Source: Patescibacteria group bacterium (GTDB lineage: Bacteria; Patescibacteriota; Patescibacteriia; Patescibacteriales; VMTK01). From it: a DNA stretch of 13,569 nucleotides. The notes below the pieces were generated by a model that was given only the letters and a program-made list of their open reading frames with translations, had not been told where the DNA came from and searched no databases. Positions within the stretch are counted from its first letter, which is position 1. Every line of letters starts with the position of its first letter. This document shows positions 6,722 to 13,381 of this stretch, one piece after another. The DNA is taken from NCBI GenBank assembly GCA_018896595.1, contig JAHIME010000008.1:1-13569 (forward strand), given 5' to 3'. A program made the translations under genes and the position numbers.

Positions 6722-6764
6722 TGGGGGTAAAACTTAATTATTTTGTGGATAAAAATGGGGATAA
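6722..6764 (-). promoter_or_regulatory. Cluster of three DnaA-box-like 9-mers
   Basis: TGTGGATAA (6744-6752) is an exact consensus DnaA box (TTATCCACA on the minus strand). TGGGGATAA (6756-6764) differs at one position and TGGGGGTAA (6722-6730) at two. All share one orientation and lie 22 and 12 bases apart, near an AT-rich tract (6677-6693). This could be a DnaA-binding site. It is too small to call an origin, and no dnaA, dnaN or rpmH is nearby. Confidence 0.4.
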
Positions 6765-6789
6765 ATCCGATTTTAGCGCGCAACGAATA

Positions 6790-7149
6790 TTAAACTATGC
6801 CTTGATAATGCTTTATTTTAGCTGTTTTTTTACCTTTATCAATATCCACGGAAACAAGGTCAACTCTAACATCTTCTTCAAATATTTTATTGCTGAATGA
6901 ATAGTTCTGCGCGGCGTATTTTAAATTATTCAACTTCCTGTAATCAACCGCCTCTTCCGCTTCCCCATACGTATCGGACGTGCGGGTTTTAACCTCGACA
7001 AACACATAAACATCCTCTTTTTTGGCGACAATATCCAATTCCTGATAATTAGTTTTAACATTGCGGGCGACAATTACATATCCGTGTTTAACTAAATAAT
7101 TTTTAGCCAGCTCTTCGCCGAATTGCCCGACCTTTTGATTATAATTCAT
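6790..7149 (-). CDS. yraN: YraN family endonuclease-like protein (UPF0102)
   Basis: At 119 residues this is the usual YraN size. It shows the family signature in order: GQFGEELAKNYLVKHGY (8-24), ARN (28-30), the acidic ELDIVA (37-42) and FVEVKTR (50-56), giving the Holliday-resolvase-like active-site set Asp39, Glu52 and Lys54. The family has a restriction-endonuclease-like fold, and its precise role is not settled. It is the last gene of a minus-strand operon, 14 bases after a small membrane protein. A GGGAG about 7 bases before the ATG is one of the few clear Shine-Dalgarno sites in the window. A terminator follows. Confidence 0.93.
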   Translation of the reverse strand: MNYNQKVGQFGEELAKNYLVKHGYVIVARNVKTNYQELDIVAKKEDVYVFVEVKTRTSDTYGEAEEAVDYRKLNNLKYAAQNYSFSNKIFEEDVRVDLVSVDIDKGKKTAKIKHYQGIV

Positions 7150-7163
7150 ACTTCACTCCCGCG

Positions 7164-7553
7164 TCACGGGATATATTTTTTATATTCTCTTTCTTGTTCT
7201 AATTGTTTTCTTTTTTGCGGGATGCCGGCCAATGTTTTGCCGATAAAAACAAGCCAGATTATCATCTCTATGCCCCAAAATAAAAACCAAAATCGCGACG
7301 ATAAAACCGGGATTAATTCATAGGTGAAAAAAAGTAAAATCAAGCCGATAATCGCGTTGGTCAAGCTGAAAGAAAAAAAATTTTGCCAAACAGGATTATA
7401 CAAGTTCTTTTTATCGCGCGCCCGCAAAAGCGCGAAAACAAAAGCGCAAACAATTAAAACTCCGATAAAAACAAAAAAGCCGCGCTGATATAAAACCCCC
7501 GGCATCCCCGGCCTGGTATTAAACCAAAATTTTAATGATAACAGGTTATTCAT
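7164..7553 (-). CDS. Small membrane protein of unknown function
   Basis: This 129-residue protein has three predicted membrane helices (about 25-43, 58-83 and 88-110) and a Lys/Glu/Arg-rich C-terminal tail (QKRKQLEQEREYKKYIP), which by the positive-inside rule is cytoplasmic. I do not recognise a family. It lies between a methyltransferase gene (18 bases upstream) and yraN (14 bases downstream), so it is probably cotranscribed with both. It has no Shine-Dalgarno site before the ATG at 7553. Codon use and base composition match its neighbours, so it is likely a real native gene. Confidence 0.7.
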   Translation of the reverse strand: MNNLLSLKFWFNTRPGMPGVLYQRGFFVFIGVLIVCAFVFALLRARDKKNLYNPVWQNFFSFSLTNAIIGLILLFFTYELIPVLSSRFWFLFWGIEMIIWLVFIGKTLAGIPQKRKQLEQEREYKKYIP

Positions 7554-7571
7554 AGAACAAATATATAATAT

Positions 7572-8126
7572 TTATAATTTAGTAAACACCATTCCATAAT
7601 GGTACTTTCCGGCTTCAAACTCCTCATCTAAATTCAGGCTTAATTTTTTCGCCGCTGTTTCAAGCAGATTCTTTTTAACTCTTTCCTCGGCCGGAGGGCC
7701 GAGCGGCGAAGCGATATTTTTCCATTCAACCACAATCAGCTTGCCCCCCTTTTTTACCATTCTAATCGCCTCGCGCAGTATTTCCGCTCTTTTGCGCGAT
7801 AAATATAATGTATTTATTAATAAAGCTACGTCCAAGCTGTTGGATTCTATTTTGGTCGCGCCAAAAATTTCCAAATCGCTCCAAACAATAATAATATTAG
7901 CTAAATTTTCCTGCTTAGCCCTTCTATTAATTGTCTCTAATATGGGCTTTAAAATATCAACGGCGTAAACTGCGCCCTTTTTGCCTACGAGCCGGGCCGG
8001 AGCAAAAACAAAATGGCCGGAAGAGCCGCAGCCTAAATCGGCTATCTTCATTTTATCGCCGATTCCCGCTTTGTCTATTATTAAATTTACATCAATCAGC
8101 GCATTGCCTCCCACAACACTTGGCAT
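7572..8126 (-). CDS. Class I SAM-dependent methyltransferase
   Basis: The 184-residue product has a Rossmann-type SAM-binding domain. Motif I is ADLGCGSSGHF (29-39). An acidic residue follows at the end of strand 2 (VYAVDILKPIL), then VWSDLEIFG, SLDVALLINTLYLSRKRAEILREAIRMVKKGGKLIVVEWK (motifs IV-VI region), in the order typical of Methyltransf_11/UbiE-like enzymes. The substrate cannot be told from sequence. It may act on a small molecule or on RNA. It is the first gene of the methyltransferase > membrane protein > yraN operon and has its own promoter at 8159-8187. Confidence 0.85.
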   Translation of the reverse strand: MPSVVGGNALIDVNLIIDKAGIGDKMKIADLGCGSSGHFVFAPARLVGKKGAVYAVDILKPILETINRRAKQENLANIIIVWSDLEIFGATKIESNSLDVALLINTLYLSRKRAEILREAIRMVKKGGKLIVVEWKNIASPLGPPAEERVKKNLLETAAKKLSLNLDEEFEAGKYHYGMVFTKL

Positions 8127-8158
8127 AAAATTTAATGTTATAAAATAAAGCTATTTAT

Positions 8159-8187
8159 ATTATAAGCTATTTTTTTATTATTAACAA
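8159..8187 (-). promoter_or_regulatory. Sigma-70-type promoter of the methyltransferase-yraN operon
   Basis: On the minus strand TTGTTA (8187-8182, four of six consensus bases) and TATAAT (8164-8159, perfect) are separated by 17 bases. Transcription would begin near 8152, giving a leader of about 25 bases to the ATG at 8126. It lies in the 77 bp gap after rnhB. Confidence 0.65.
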
Positions 8188-8203
8188 GAATTTATAAATT
8201 TTA

Positions 8204-8839
8204 CTATTTACTATTTACTCGCCTAATCGGCCCAAAGCTTCTGCGATGTATCTCGCACGGCCCGTATTTTTTTAAACATGCTAAATGCAGTTTTGTGCCA
8301 TAGCCCTTATGCTTGTCAAAACCGTAGTCTGGATATTGCTCATGCATTTTCCGCATAATCCTGTCCCTGGTCACTTTGGCGATAATTGAAGCGGCGGCGA
8401 TGGAAAATACCGATTTGTCGCCGCCTATTATCGCCTTTTGCTTGTATGAACAATTGGGGATTAAAAATTTGCCGTCCACCATGATAAACTCGGGCTTCTC
8501 CTTCAGCGCTCCAATAGCTTTTTTCATCGCTAAAAACGTCGCTTGCAGAATATTTATTCTGTCAATCGTTTTATGGTCGCAGATGCCTACGCCGATTCCG
8601 CGGCACTCTTCTTTAATAACCTTAAAAAGCGCTTCTCTTTTCTTCTCATTTAATTTTTTTGAATCATTAACCAATCTTAATTCGGAAAATTCCAAATCTT
8701 CCATCTTGAAACCCGGCTTGAATATAACGCAGGCCGCCACTACCGGTCCGGCCAATGGTCCGCGCCCGGCCTCGTCAATTCCGGCAATCAATCCATACCC
8801 CTCATTAAATAAATTTTGCTCCTCAATTAAACCCAGCAT
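8204..8839 (-). CDS. rnhB: Ribonuclease HII
   Basis: The 211-residue protein removes RNA from RNA-DNA hybrids and single ribonucleotides from DNA. All family landmarks are visible: GIDEAGRGPLAGPVV (Asp22, Glu23), DSKKL (59-63), IDRINILQATFLAM, MVDGK with Asp122, GGDKSVFSIAAASIIAKVTRDR with Asp159, and the C-terminal YGFDKHKGYGTKLHL...GPCEIHRRSFGPI. The catalytic D-E-D-D set is complete. It ends in TAG followed directly by TAA, within a short AGTAAAT tandem repeat. A TATGCTATAAT element ends 6 bases before the ATG, which suggests a leaderless or near-leaderless transcript. No Shine-Dalgarno site is present. Confidence 0.96.
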   Translation of the reverse strand: MLGLIEEQNLFNEGYGLIAGIDEAGRGPLAGPVVAACVIFKPGFKMEDLEFSELRLVNDSKKLNEKKREALFKVIKEECRGIGVGICDHKTIDRINILQATFLAMKKAIGALKEKPEFIMVDGKFLIPNCSYKQKAIIGGDKSVFSIAAASIIAKVTRDRIMRKMHEQYPDYGFDKHKGYGTKLHLACLKKYGPCEIHRRSFGPIRRVNSK

Positions 8840-8845
8840 ATCTTA

Positions 8846-8854
8846 ATTATAGCA
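8846..8854 (-). promoter_or_regulatory. Extended -10 promoter of rnhB, implying a leaderless mRNA
   Basis: Minus-strand 8854-8846 reads TGCTATAAT, with TAT... before it matching the galT promoter exactly (TATGCTATAAT). The -35 region is poor. The usual start 6-8 bases after the -10 would fall at or next to the rnhB ATG (8839), leaving no room for a ribosome-binding site. Confidence 0.6.
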
Positions 8855-8945
8855 TAAAAATTGGCTTTGATTGTATTATTGGCTTAATACTAATAATAAA
8901 ACAAATTGTCGGGGTAATAATTGTTTGTACTCGCAACGCAATAAA

Positions 8946-8973
8946 AAAGCGGATTAATCATTTAACCCGCTTT
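8946..8973 (-). terminator. Terminator of the small-protein operon
   Basis: AAAGCGGATTAA (8946-8957) pairs with TTAACCCGCTTT (8962-8973) with one mismatch around a 4-base loop TCAT. On the minus strand the stem is followed by TTTTATTG. It lies about 25 bases after the stop of the 55-residue protein gene. Confidence 0.75.
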
Positions 8974-8997
8974 AGCTTTATTGTTTTATTAATTATA

Positions 8998-9165
8998 TCA
9001 CCAGACAACCATGTGGCCTGCTCTTTCCAGAGCCGTATCTTTCCAGTGCTGCGACTTCTTTAAATCCTTTCTTACTGCTTCCGTTTGGAACTTGTAAAAC
9101 TTCTCCTTGTCTTCTTTTGACAGAGTACGAATTAATTTTAAACTCGGAGTCTCTTCCTTACTCAT
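8998..9165 (-). CDS. Small hypothetical protein (55 aa), second gene of small-protein operon
   Basis: The product, MSKEETPSLKLIRTLSKEDK...HMVVW, is 55 residues, charged and probably helical, with no signal peptide or membrane helix. I do not recognise it. The start at 9165 is preferred over an in-frame ATG at 9195. AAGGAGGG lies 5-6 bases before 9165, whereas the earlier start would lie upstream of that site and overlap the stop region of the preceding gene. It begins 23 bases after the stop of the Cys-rich protein gene and is followed by a strong terminator, so the two form a compact operon. It ends in TGA, which shows TGA serves as a stop here. Confidence 0.7.
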   Translation of the reverse strand: MSKEETPSLKLIRTLSKEDKEKFYKFQTEAVRKDLKKSQHWKDTALERAGHMVVW

Positions 9166-9188
9166 GGCAACCCTCCTTATTTTAGACA

Positions 9189-9413
9189 TTAGCAATTTTT
9201 ACCGCAATCATCGCAATATTTGTTTCCATCCTTATCTTCCGCGCCCTCGTTTATGCTTATAGCGCGGCCGCATTTTGAGCACCGCCAAATATTGCTTGAT
9301 GATTTGCAAAGACATCTGCCGAAAACTCTGCCGATTAATTCGGCTTTCGGGTGCGTAGGTCCGATTAATGTTTCGTCTTTTTTAATCTTAACCAAAAAAT
9401 CCTGTTCACCCAT
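9189..9413 (-). CDS. Small Cys-rich zinc-binding (metallothionein/LIM-like) protein
   Basis: The 74-residue protein has a ~33-residue N-terminal part (LVKIKKDETLIGPTHPKAELIGRVFG) and a Cys-rich C-terminal part with Cys34, 36, 45, 48, 67, 70 and 74. The spacing RCSKCG...GNKYCDDCGKNC (CxxC-x18-CxxC) recalls a LIM/zinc-ribbon knuckle or bacterial metallothionein (SmtA-type), so Zn or another soft metal is probably bound. The family is not certain. AGGAGGGAAAG directly before the ATG is an excellent Shine-Dalgarno site. It leads a two-gene operon with the 55-residue protein. The role may be metal buffering or a protein-protein module. Confidence 0.7.
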   Translation of the reverse strand: MGEQDFLVKIKKDETLIGPTHPKAELIGRVFGRCLCKSSSNIWRCSKCGRAISINEGAEDKDGNKYCDDCGKNC

Positions 9414-9555
9414 CTTTCCCTCCTTTTGCTTTGTGTTTTTTTGTGTTTCTTTTCTCCCAATTTTTATTTTTAAATTTTAAAGGACAAAAATAAATTTATT
9501 TAGCTCGCGAACCTCATATTCAATGTTGTGCGATATCAAATTCAGAGACGCGCAG

Positions 9556-9984
9556 TTATTTACTAAAAGCTGCCAATATGCTCGCGCCTGCGATTACAAA
9601 AATCAGCCCCAATACTTTCATTAATGTTAATGTTTCGCCCATGAATAATCCTATAACAGCCGCGACGGCAATGCTTCCTCCGATAATAATCGGACCCGCT
9701 ACCGAAACAGCCAAGCCGGATCCGTAGGCTTTCAAAGCAAAAAAATCAATTGCCAACGCGCATACTCCGGCAAGAACTGCAAACAAAATTCCTTTTGGAT
9801 TAGAAAATAATGCGGTTGATTTAATTTTAGGCAGTAAAAACATCAAACCTAAAACTACCGCGGTAAAAGAAATAATTATAGCGCCAACCAAATAATCAAT
9901 TTTGTTTGCGGCTTGTTGGTGGAAAACCGTCCAAACGCCGAAAGCGATTGCGGCTATAATTGCGAATAAAATTCCTGACGTCAT
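9556..9984 (-). CDS. EamA/DMT-superfamily small membrane transporter
   Basis: At 142 residues this is a single EamA unit with about five membrane helices, which fits half-size drug/metabolite transporters that work as dimers. It shows the typical Gly/Ala-rich helices (ILFAIIAAIAFGVWTVFHQQA), a GILFAVLAGVCALAIDFFALKAYGSG middle, and the terminal PIIIGGSIAVAAVIGLFMGETLTLMKVLGLIFVIAGASIL of EamA proteins. The substrate is unknown. It starts 45 bases after the GNAT gene stop and has no Shine-Dalgarno site. No terminator is evident in the 142 bp after it, which hold only A/T-rich DNA and the leader of the small-protein operon. Confidence 0.8.
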   Translation of the reverse strand: MTSGILFAIIAAIAFGVWTVFHQQAANKIDYLVGAIIISFTAVVLGLMFLLPKIKSTALFSNPKGILFAVLAGVCALAIDFFALKAYGSGLAVSVAGPIIIGGSIAVAAVIGLFMGETLTLMKVLGLIFVIAGASILAAFSK

Positions 9985-10029
9985 ATATTTGAAATAAAAG
10001 TATTAGAGCTGACTTGCTTTATGTTTATT

Positions 10030-10530
10030 TTAATTTCTGTTAAAAATCGCCATGGATAAAAAATCATGGAATTTGCCTTTATAAAAAACTTCTTCTTTCA
10101 TCTTTCCTTCAGTAATAAAACCCAAAGACTTGTATAAATTAATTGCTGGAACATTGTCTTTAATAACGCCTAAATTAATTTTATGCAATTTAAGTTTATT
10201 AAATCCATAATTTATTATCCATTTCACGGCGATTTTGCCAATTCCTTTACCGTGATAATTGTCTTCGCCAATGGCAATGAATAAATCTGCATTTTTGTTG
10301 TGCTTGCTGATATTTGATAATCCCATAAAACCTATCGGCTTAAAATCGTCACAAATAGTAAAAAATTTCTTGTTCTTAACTTTTTGATAATCAGCAAACC
10401 ATTCCTTTGCTTTTTTTAAATTTGTTTTTTGCCCCACTTCATCACCGACAAACCTATTAACATTAGGATTGTTTAACCATTTAACGCGATAAGGAATGTC
10501 TTTTTGCAAGTGTCTCCTAATTTTTATCAT
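10030..10530 (-). CDS. GNAT-family N-acetyltransferase (RimJ/RimL-like)
   Basis: The 166-residue protein has the GNAT fold. It opens with IRRHLQKDIPYRVKWLNNPNVNRFVGDE, as RimJ/RimL/SpeG-type proteins do. The beta4 segment ADLFIAIGEDNYHGKGIG (81-98) holds the acetyl-CoA pyrophosphate loop YHGKGIG at 92-98. LHKINLGVIKDNVPAINLYKSLGF is motif B, and the protein ends FYKGKFHDFLSMAI. It could acetylate a protein N-terminus, a polyamine or an antibiotic, and sequence alone does not tell which. It probably shares a transcript with the EamA-like gene downstream. It has no Shine-Dalgarno site. Confidence 0.88.
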   Translation of the reverse strand: MIKIRRHLQKDIPYRVKWLNNPNVNRFVGDEVGQKTNLKKAKEWFADYQKVKNKKFFTICDDFKPIGFMGLSNISKHNKNADLFIAIGEDNYHGKGIGKIAVKWIINYGFNKLKLHKINLGVIKDNVPAINLYKSLGFITEGKMKEEVFYKGKFHDFLSMAIFNRN

Positions 10531-10576
10531 AGTTTATTTTTTGTTTTTAATGAAAAATTTTAAATCCTTAAACTAT

Positions 10577-10602
10577 AATTATTTAATGAACATTAAATAA
10601 TT
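10577..10602. promoter_or_regulatory. 26 bp perfect palindrome upstream of the GNAT gene
   Basis: AATTATTTAATG (10577-10588) and CATTAAATAATT (10591-10602) are exact reverse complements around AA. It lies 47 bases upstream of the GNAT start codon and has no T-tract of its own. A symmetric site of this size fits a dimeric repressor operator, or a weak bidirectional terminator for trxB. An exact 12 bp arm is unlikely to be chance even in A/T-rich DNA. Confidence 0.45.
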
Positions 10603-10626
10603 AACATTCCTGCCGCTAACTCCTGG

Positions 10627-10646
10627 ATTCCCGCTTTCGCGGGAAT
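10627..10646. repeat. dRS3-like 20 bp palindrome
   Basis: ATTCCCGC (10627-10634) and GCGGGAAT (10639-10646) pair around TTTC. The form ATTCCC-N8-GGGAAT matches the dRS3-type palindrome known from Neisseria and common as a dispersed element in other bacteria. It lies 36 bases after the trxB stop, so it could act as a 3' stem on that transcript, but there is no T-tract. Only one copy is visible here. Confidence 0.6.
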
Positions 10647-10681
10647 GACAAATAAAATAGTCGCTTAAATCCCTACTGTTT

Positions 10682-11632
10682 TTATTTTTTCATATAGCTC
10701 CTGTCAACAACCTCTCCGCTCTCGCCTTGCTTCAGCCGCAGATACTGGTAAGCCGCCAAGGCCGCGATCGCGCCCTGGCCGCAGGCGATAGTAATCTGCT
10801 TGAATTCAACCGGCGTTACGTCGCCGGCCGCGAACATGCCCGGACAGCTGGTCATACATTTTTCATCCACTATAATTTCACCGCGTTCATTGCGCTTTGC
10901 CAAATCGGCCACCAAATCAGTGTTGGCAATGCGGCCGATCTCAACAAACAAGCCGTCAATTTCCAAATCTTTTTCTTCCTTGGTTTTATTGTTAAAAACT
11001 TTTATCTTTTCCAATTTATTTTCCCCGATAACTTCTCTCGGCTCGCTGTTTAAAACAAGCTCAATATTTTTCCTCGCTTTTACTTCGCCAACTAACGCCT
11101 CAAAGCCCCTGAATTCGTCCCGGCGATGGATTAAATAAACTTTTTTGGCGATCTTGGACAAAATTTCAGCCGCGTCCAGGGCGCTGTTGCCTCCGCCTAC
11201 GACAGCCGCGGTTTTATCTTTGTAAAAAGGGCCGTCGCAATTGGCGCAATATGAAACTCCTTTGCCGGTTAATTTTTCCTCTCCCGGGATAGCCAAGCGC
11301 CGCGGCGACAAGCCCATGGCTAAAATAACGGCGCGGGCCTCATAAATATCCCTGTTGGTATGCAAAATAAACTTATTATCCTTGTTTTCTATTTTTTTCA
11401 CTTCATCGCTTTTTATTTCCACGCCCAGCGCCCTTACTTGTTCATTCATCTTATTGATTAAATCAAAACTGCTGATTGATTTAAAGCCCGGATAATTTTC
11501 TATTTCAGACGCCCAGATCAATTGCCCGCCCATTTCCTTGCCGATAATCAAAGTTTTCATTTCCCTGCGCGCCGCGTAAATTCCGGCGGTAAACCCGGCC
11601 GGCCCTGTTCCTATTATTATTGTGTCGTACAT
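10682..11632 (-). CDS. trxB: Thioredoxin-disulfide reductase
   Basis: The 316-residue flavoenzyme uses NADPH to reduce thioredoxin in the cytoplasm. Visible motifs are the FAD-binding GTGPAG (8-13), the redox-active CANC (129-132, in VSYCANCDGPFY), the NADPH-binding GGGNSALD (146-153) with downstream HRRDEFRG, and the C-terminal FAD motif GMFAAGDVTP followed by QITIACGQGAIAA. Length and order are those of bacterial TrxB. It starts 31 bases after the broken ABC ATPase on the same strand and may use that operon's transcript. No promoter or Shine-Dalgarno site is obvious in the 31 bases. It could supply electrons, through thioredoxin, to the thioredoxin-DsbD fusion protein in this window. Confidence 0.96.
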   Translation of the reverse strand: MYDTIIIGTGPAGFTAGIYAARREMKTLIIGKEMGGQLIWASEIENYPGFKSISSFDLINKMNEQVRALGVEIKSDEVKKIENKDNKFILHTNRDIYEARAVILAMGLSPRRLAIPGEEKLTGKGVSYCANCDGPFYKDKTAAVVGGGNSALDAAEILSKIAKKVYLIHRRDEFRGFEALVGEVKARKNIELVLNSEPREVIGENKLEKIKVFNNKTKEEKDLEIDGLFVEIGRIANTDLVADLAKRNERGEIIVDEKCMTSCPGMFAAGDVTPVEFKQITIACGQGAIAALAAYQYLRLKQGESGEVVDRSYMKK

Positions 11633-11663
11633 AAAGCTTATTGTTTAAATTTTAAAAAATAAA

Positions 11664-12538
11664 TCAATCCAATCTTAACTCCTTTTTAAAATCATTCGGC
11701 TCTTTAAAGATTAACACATCCTCAGGATAAAACCAAAAAGATATTTTGTCGCCTGCTTTAAACTTGCGCCTTACTTTTTCTTCTTTATACCTTTTATAAG
11801 CCCTCACGGTCGCTCCGTTGACATTAATCCTGTATTCATAAAGATGTCCCAAAAAATTTATCAGCTCAATCGGACTGCCTGTCTGAACAATCTCCCCGCC
11901 TCTCATTAAAATAATATTGTCTGAAATAGTCATCGCTTCTTCTTGGTTATGGGTAACATGAATAGCGGTTAGATGATTTTTTTTAACTATTCTTTTTAAT
12001 TCATACCTTAAATACGCTCCGATTTTAGCGTCCAAAGCGGAAAGCGGCTCGTCCAAAAGCAAAAGCTTTGATTGCGTTGCCAGCGCTCTGGCCAGGCCCA
12101 ATCTCTACTGCATGCCGCCGGACAATTCTTTCGGCAGAGATTTCGGCCTATTGGCAAGCCCGACTAATTTTAAATTTTCCAGGGTTGTTTTTTTTATTTT
12201 TTCTTTTGGCCAGCCCTTGACTGTCGGCCCGTAGCTTACGTTATGCCAAACATCCAGATGGGGAAACACGGCAAAATCCTGAAAAACAAAGCCGATATTT
12301 CTTTCCTCCGGTAAAACATCCGTAACATTTTTGTTGTCAAATAAAATTTTGCCGCAAGTCGGCTTGATTAAGCCGGCGATAATCCTTAAAAGGGTGGTTT
12401 TGCCGCATCCTGAAGGCCCCAATAAAGTATTATACTGCTTATCTTCTATTTTTAAATAACATCATTAAGGGCCGTGATTTTCTCGCCTTTTTGCGATTTG
12501 TATTTTTTTGTTAAATTTATAATTTCAACCTCTGGCAT
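11664..12538 (-). pseudogene. Broken ABC transporter ATPase (molybdate/tungstate/sulfate-type importer)
   Basis: Read from the ATG at 12538 (MPEVEIINLTKKYKSQKGEKITALNDV), the frame reaches TAA at 12454-12452. One missing base near 12455-12458 accounts for this, because the next frame continues exactly as expected (LKIEDKQYNTLLGPSGCGKTTLL, Walker A). The Q-loop (FVFQDFAVFPHLDV), the start of the signature (LSGGMQ), Walker B (LLLLDEPLSALDAK), the H-loop (AIHVTHNQEEA) and a C-terminal regulatory-type tail are all present. A TAG at 12107-12105 replaces the residue right after LSGGMQ and cuts the protein in two (QR is the usual sequence there). With a frameshift and a nonsense codon, the gene cannot make a functional ATPase without recoding. 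It begins 6 bases after the permease stop. The substrate type is inferred from the family look only. Confidence 0.88.
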
Positions 12539-12544
12539 ATTGTA

Positions 12545-13325
12545 TTATTGAGATGTTTTACTGAATTTATTATGCTTTAAAATAATTAAAAAGGCAAACG
12601 CGATTATAAATAAAACAACACAGGCAAAAGCGGCTTGGTTAAATTCCCCTCTTTCAACAAATTCAACGATTAAAATCGGAATGGTCTTGATTTTGCCTGT
12701 CACGGCCAAAGTGGCGCCGGTTTCCGAAAGACTGCGCATAAACGCCATTATTGAACCGGTAATTACGCCATTTTTAAACAAAGGCAGAGAAATGGTCCTA
12801 AAAATCGTAAAAGGATTCGCCCCCAATGTAAGCGCGGCCTGCTCGTAAGTTAAATTGATCTGGGCGATGGCGGCGGCGATTGAGCGCGCCATATAAGGCA
12901 AGGTAAAAAACAACGTGCAATAAAATAATCAGCATCGGCCCCTTGGAAAAAATTCCGCCTTCAAGCCCCAAAAGCCGCGCCAAGCCGAATTTACTGCCCC
13001 AATACAAATAAACGGAAAAACCCAAGGCGGCTGTCGGCATCACTAATGAAAGATCAATCAAGCTATCAAGCCATTTAATGAACTTTGATTTGCTTCTAAC
13101 CAAGCTCCATGCCAAGGGCAGGCCGAAAATAAGGTCAATGAAAGTTACAATCAGCCCGATTTCAAAGGATAAAATTATTGACTTAACGATTTCCTCGGTA
13201 ACAAAAGTTTCCGCTTTAAAGAAATAAATTAAAATATAAACGGCCGGCAAAAAAATAACTGCCGCGAAAAAAATAACAGCGCTTGAAAAAAACAGATTGC
13301 CCAAATTATTTTTAAAATATTTCAT
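12545..13325 (-). pseudogene. Frameshifted ABC importer permease (ModB/CysW/TupB-like)
   Basis: The N-terminal frame starts at ATG 13325 and encodes four or so membrane helices (AVIFFAAVIFLPAVYILIYFF, SIILSFEIGLIVTFIDLIFGLPLAWSL, LIDLSLVMPTAALGFSVYLYW, LIILLHVVF). It then loses the frame at a run of six A (12905-12910 on the plus strand). With five, the sequence would continue directly into TLPYMARSIAAAIAQINLTYEQAALTLGANPFTIFRTISLP. That segment has the EAA loop (EQAALTLGA...ISLP) which docks on the ATPase, followed by the last helices. The full protein would be about 259 residues, normal for the family. No substrate-binding protein gene is visible upstream in the window. A homopolymer sequencing error is an alternative, but the partner ATPase is also broken. 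Confidence 0.85.
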
Positions 13326-13346
13326 AATTACTGTCTGCTTTATATA

Positions 13347-13355
13347 ATTATAACA
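13347..13355 (-). promoter_or_regulatory. Extended -10 promoter of the ABC importer operon
   Basis: Minus-strand 13355-13347 reads TGTTATAAT, an extended -10 element (TGn plus perfect TATAAT). The -35 position is A/T-rich and poor. Transcription would begin near 13340, leaving about 15 bases before the permease ATG, where no Shine-Dalgarno site is seen. Confidence 0.5.
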
Positions 13356-13381
13356 TTACTAAGTAAAAATTAAAATTGTTG

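Noticed and set aside
6713..6740. Plus-strand promoter TTGACA...TAATTA
   Set aside because: The -35 is perfect but the -10 is weak, and no plus-strand gene follows before the end of the minus-strand block.
6670..6789. Chromosomal replication origin
   Set aside because: Only three box-like sites are present, there is no dnaA/dnaN/rpmH neighbour, and genes on both sides share one orientation. It is reported only as a possible DnaA-binding cluster.
8376..8846. Long open frame antisense to rnhB (156 codons)
   Set aside because: It is a shadow of rnhB on the opposite strand and has no recognisable motif. The rnhB frame carries the full catalytic signature.
1249..12107. Possible recoding of TAG as an amino acid, since two broken genes have in-frame TAG (1249-1251 and 12107-12105)
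   Set aside because: TAG is used as the natural stop of intact genes here (rnhB and thioredoxin-DsbD), and both broken genes carry additional frameshifts that recoding would not repair.
12798..13000. Programmed frameshift in the permease at the A6/T6 run
   Set aside because: A homopolymer alone is not enough, no stimulating structure is evident, and the partner ATPase is also broken, so decay or sequencing error is simpler.
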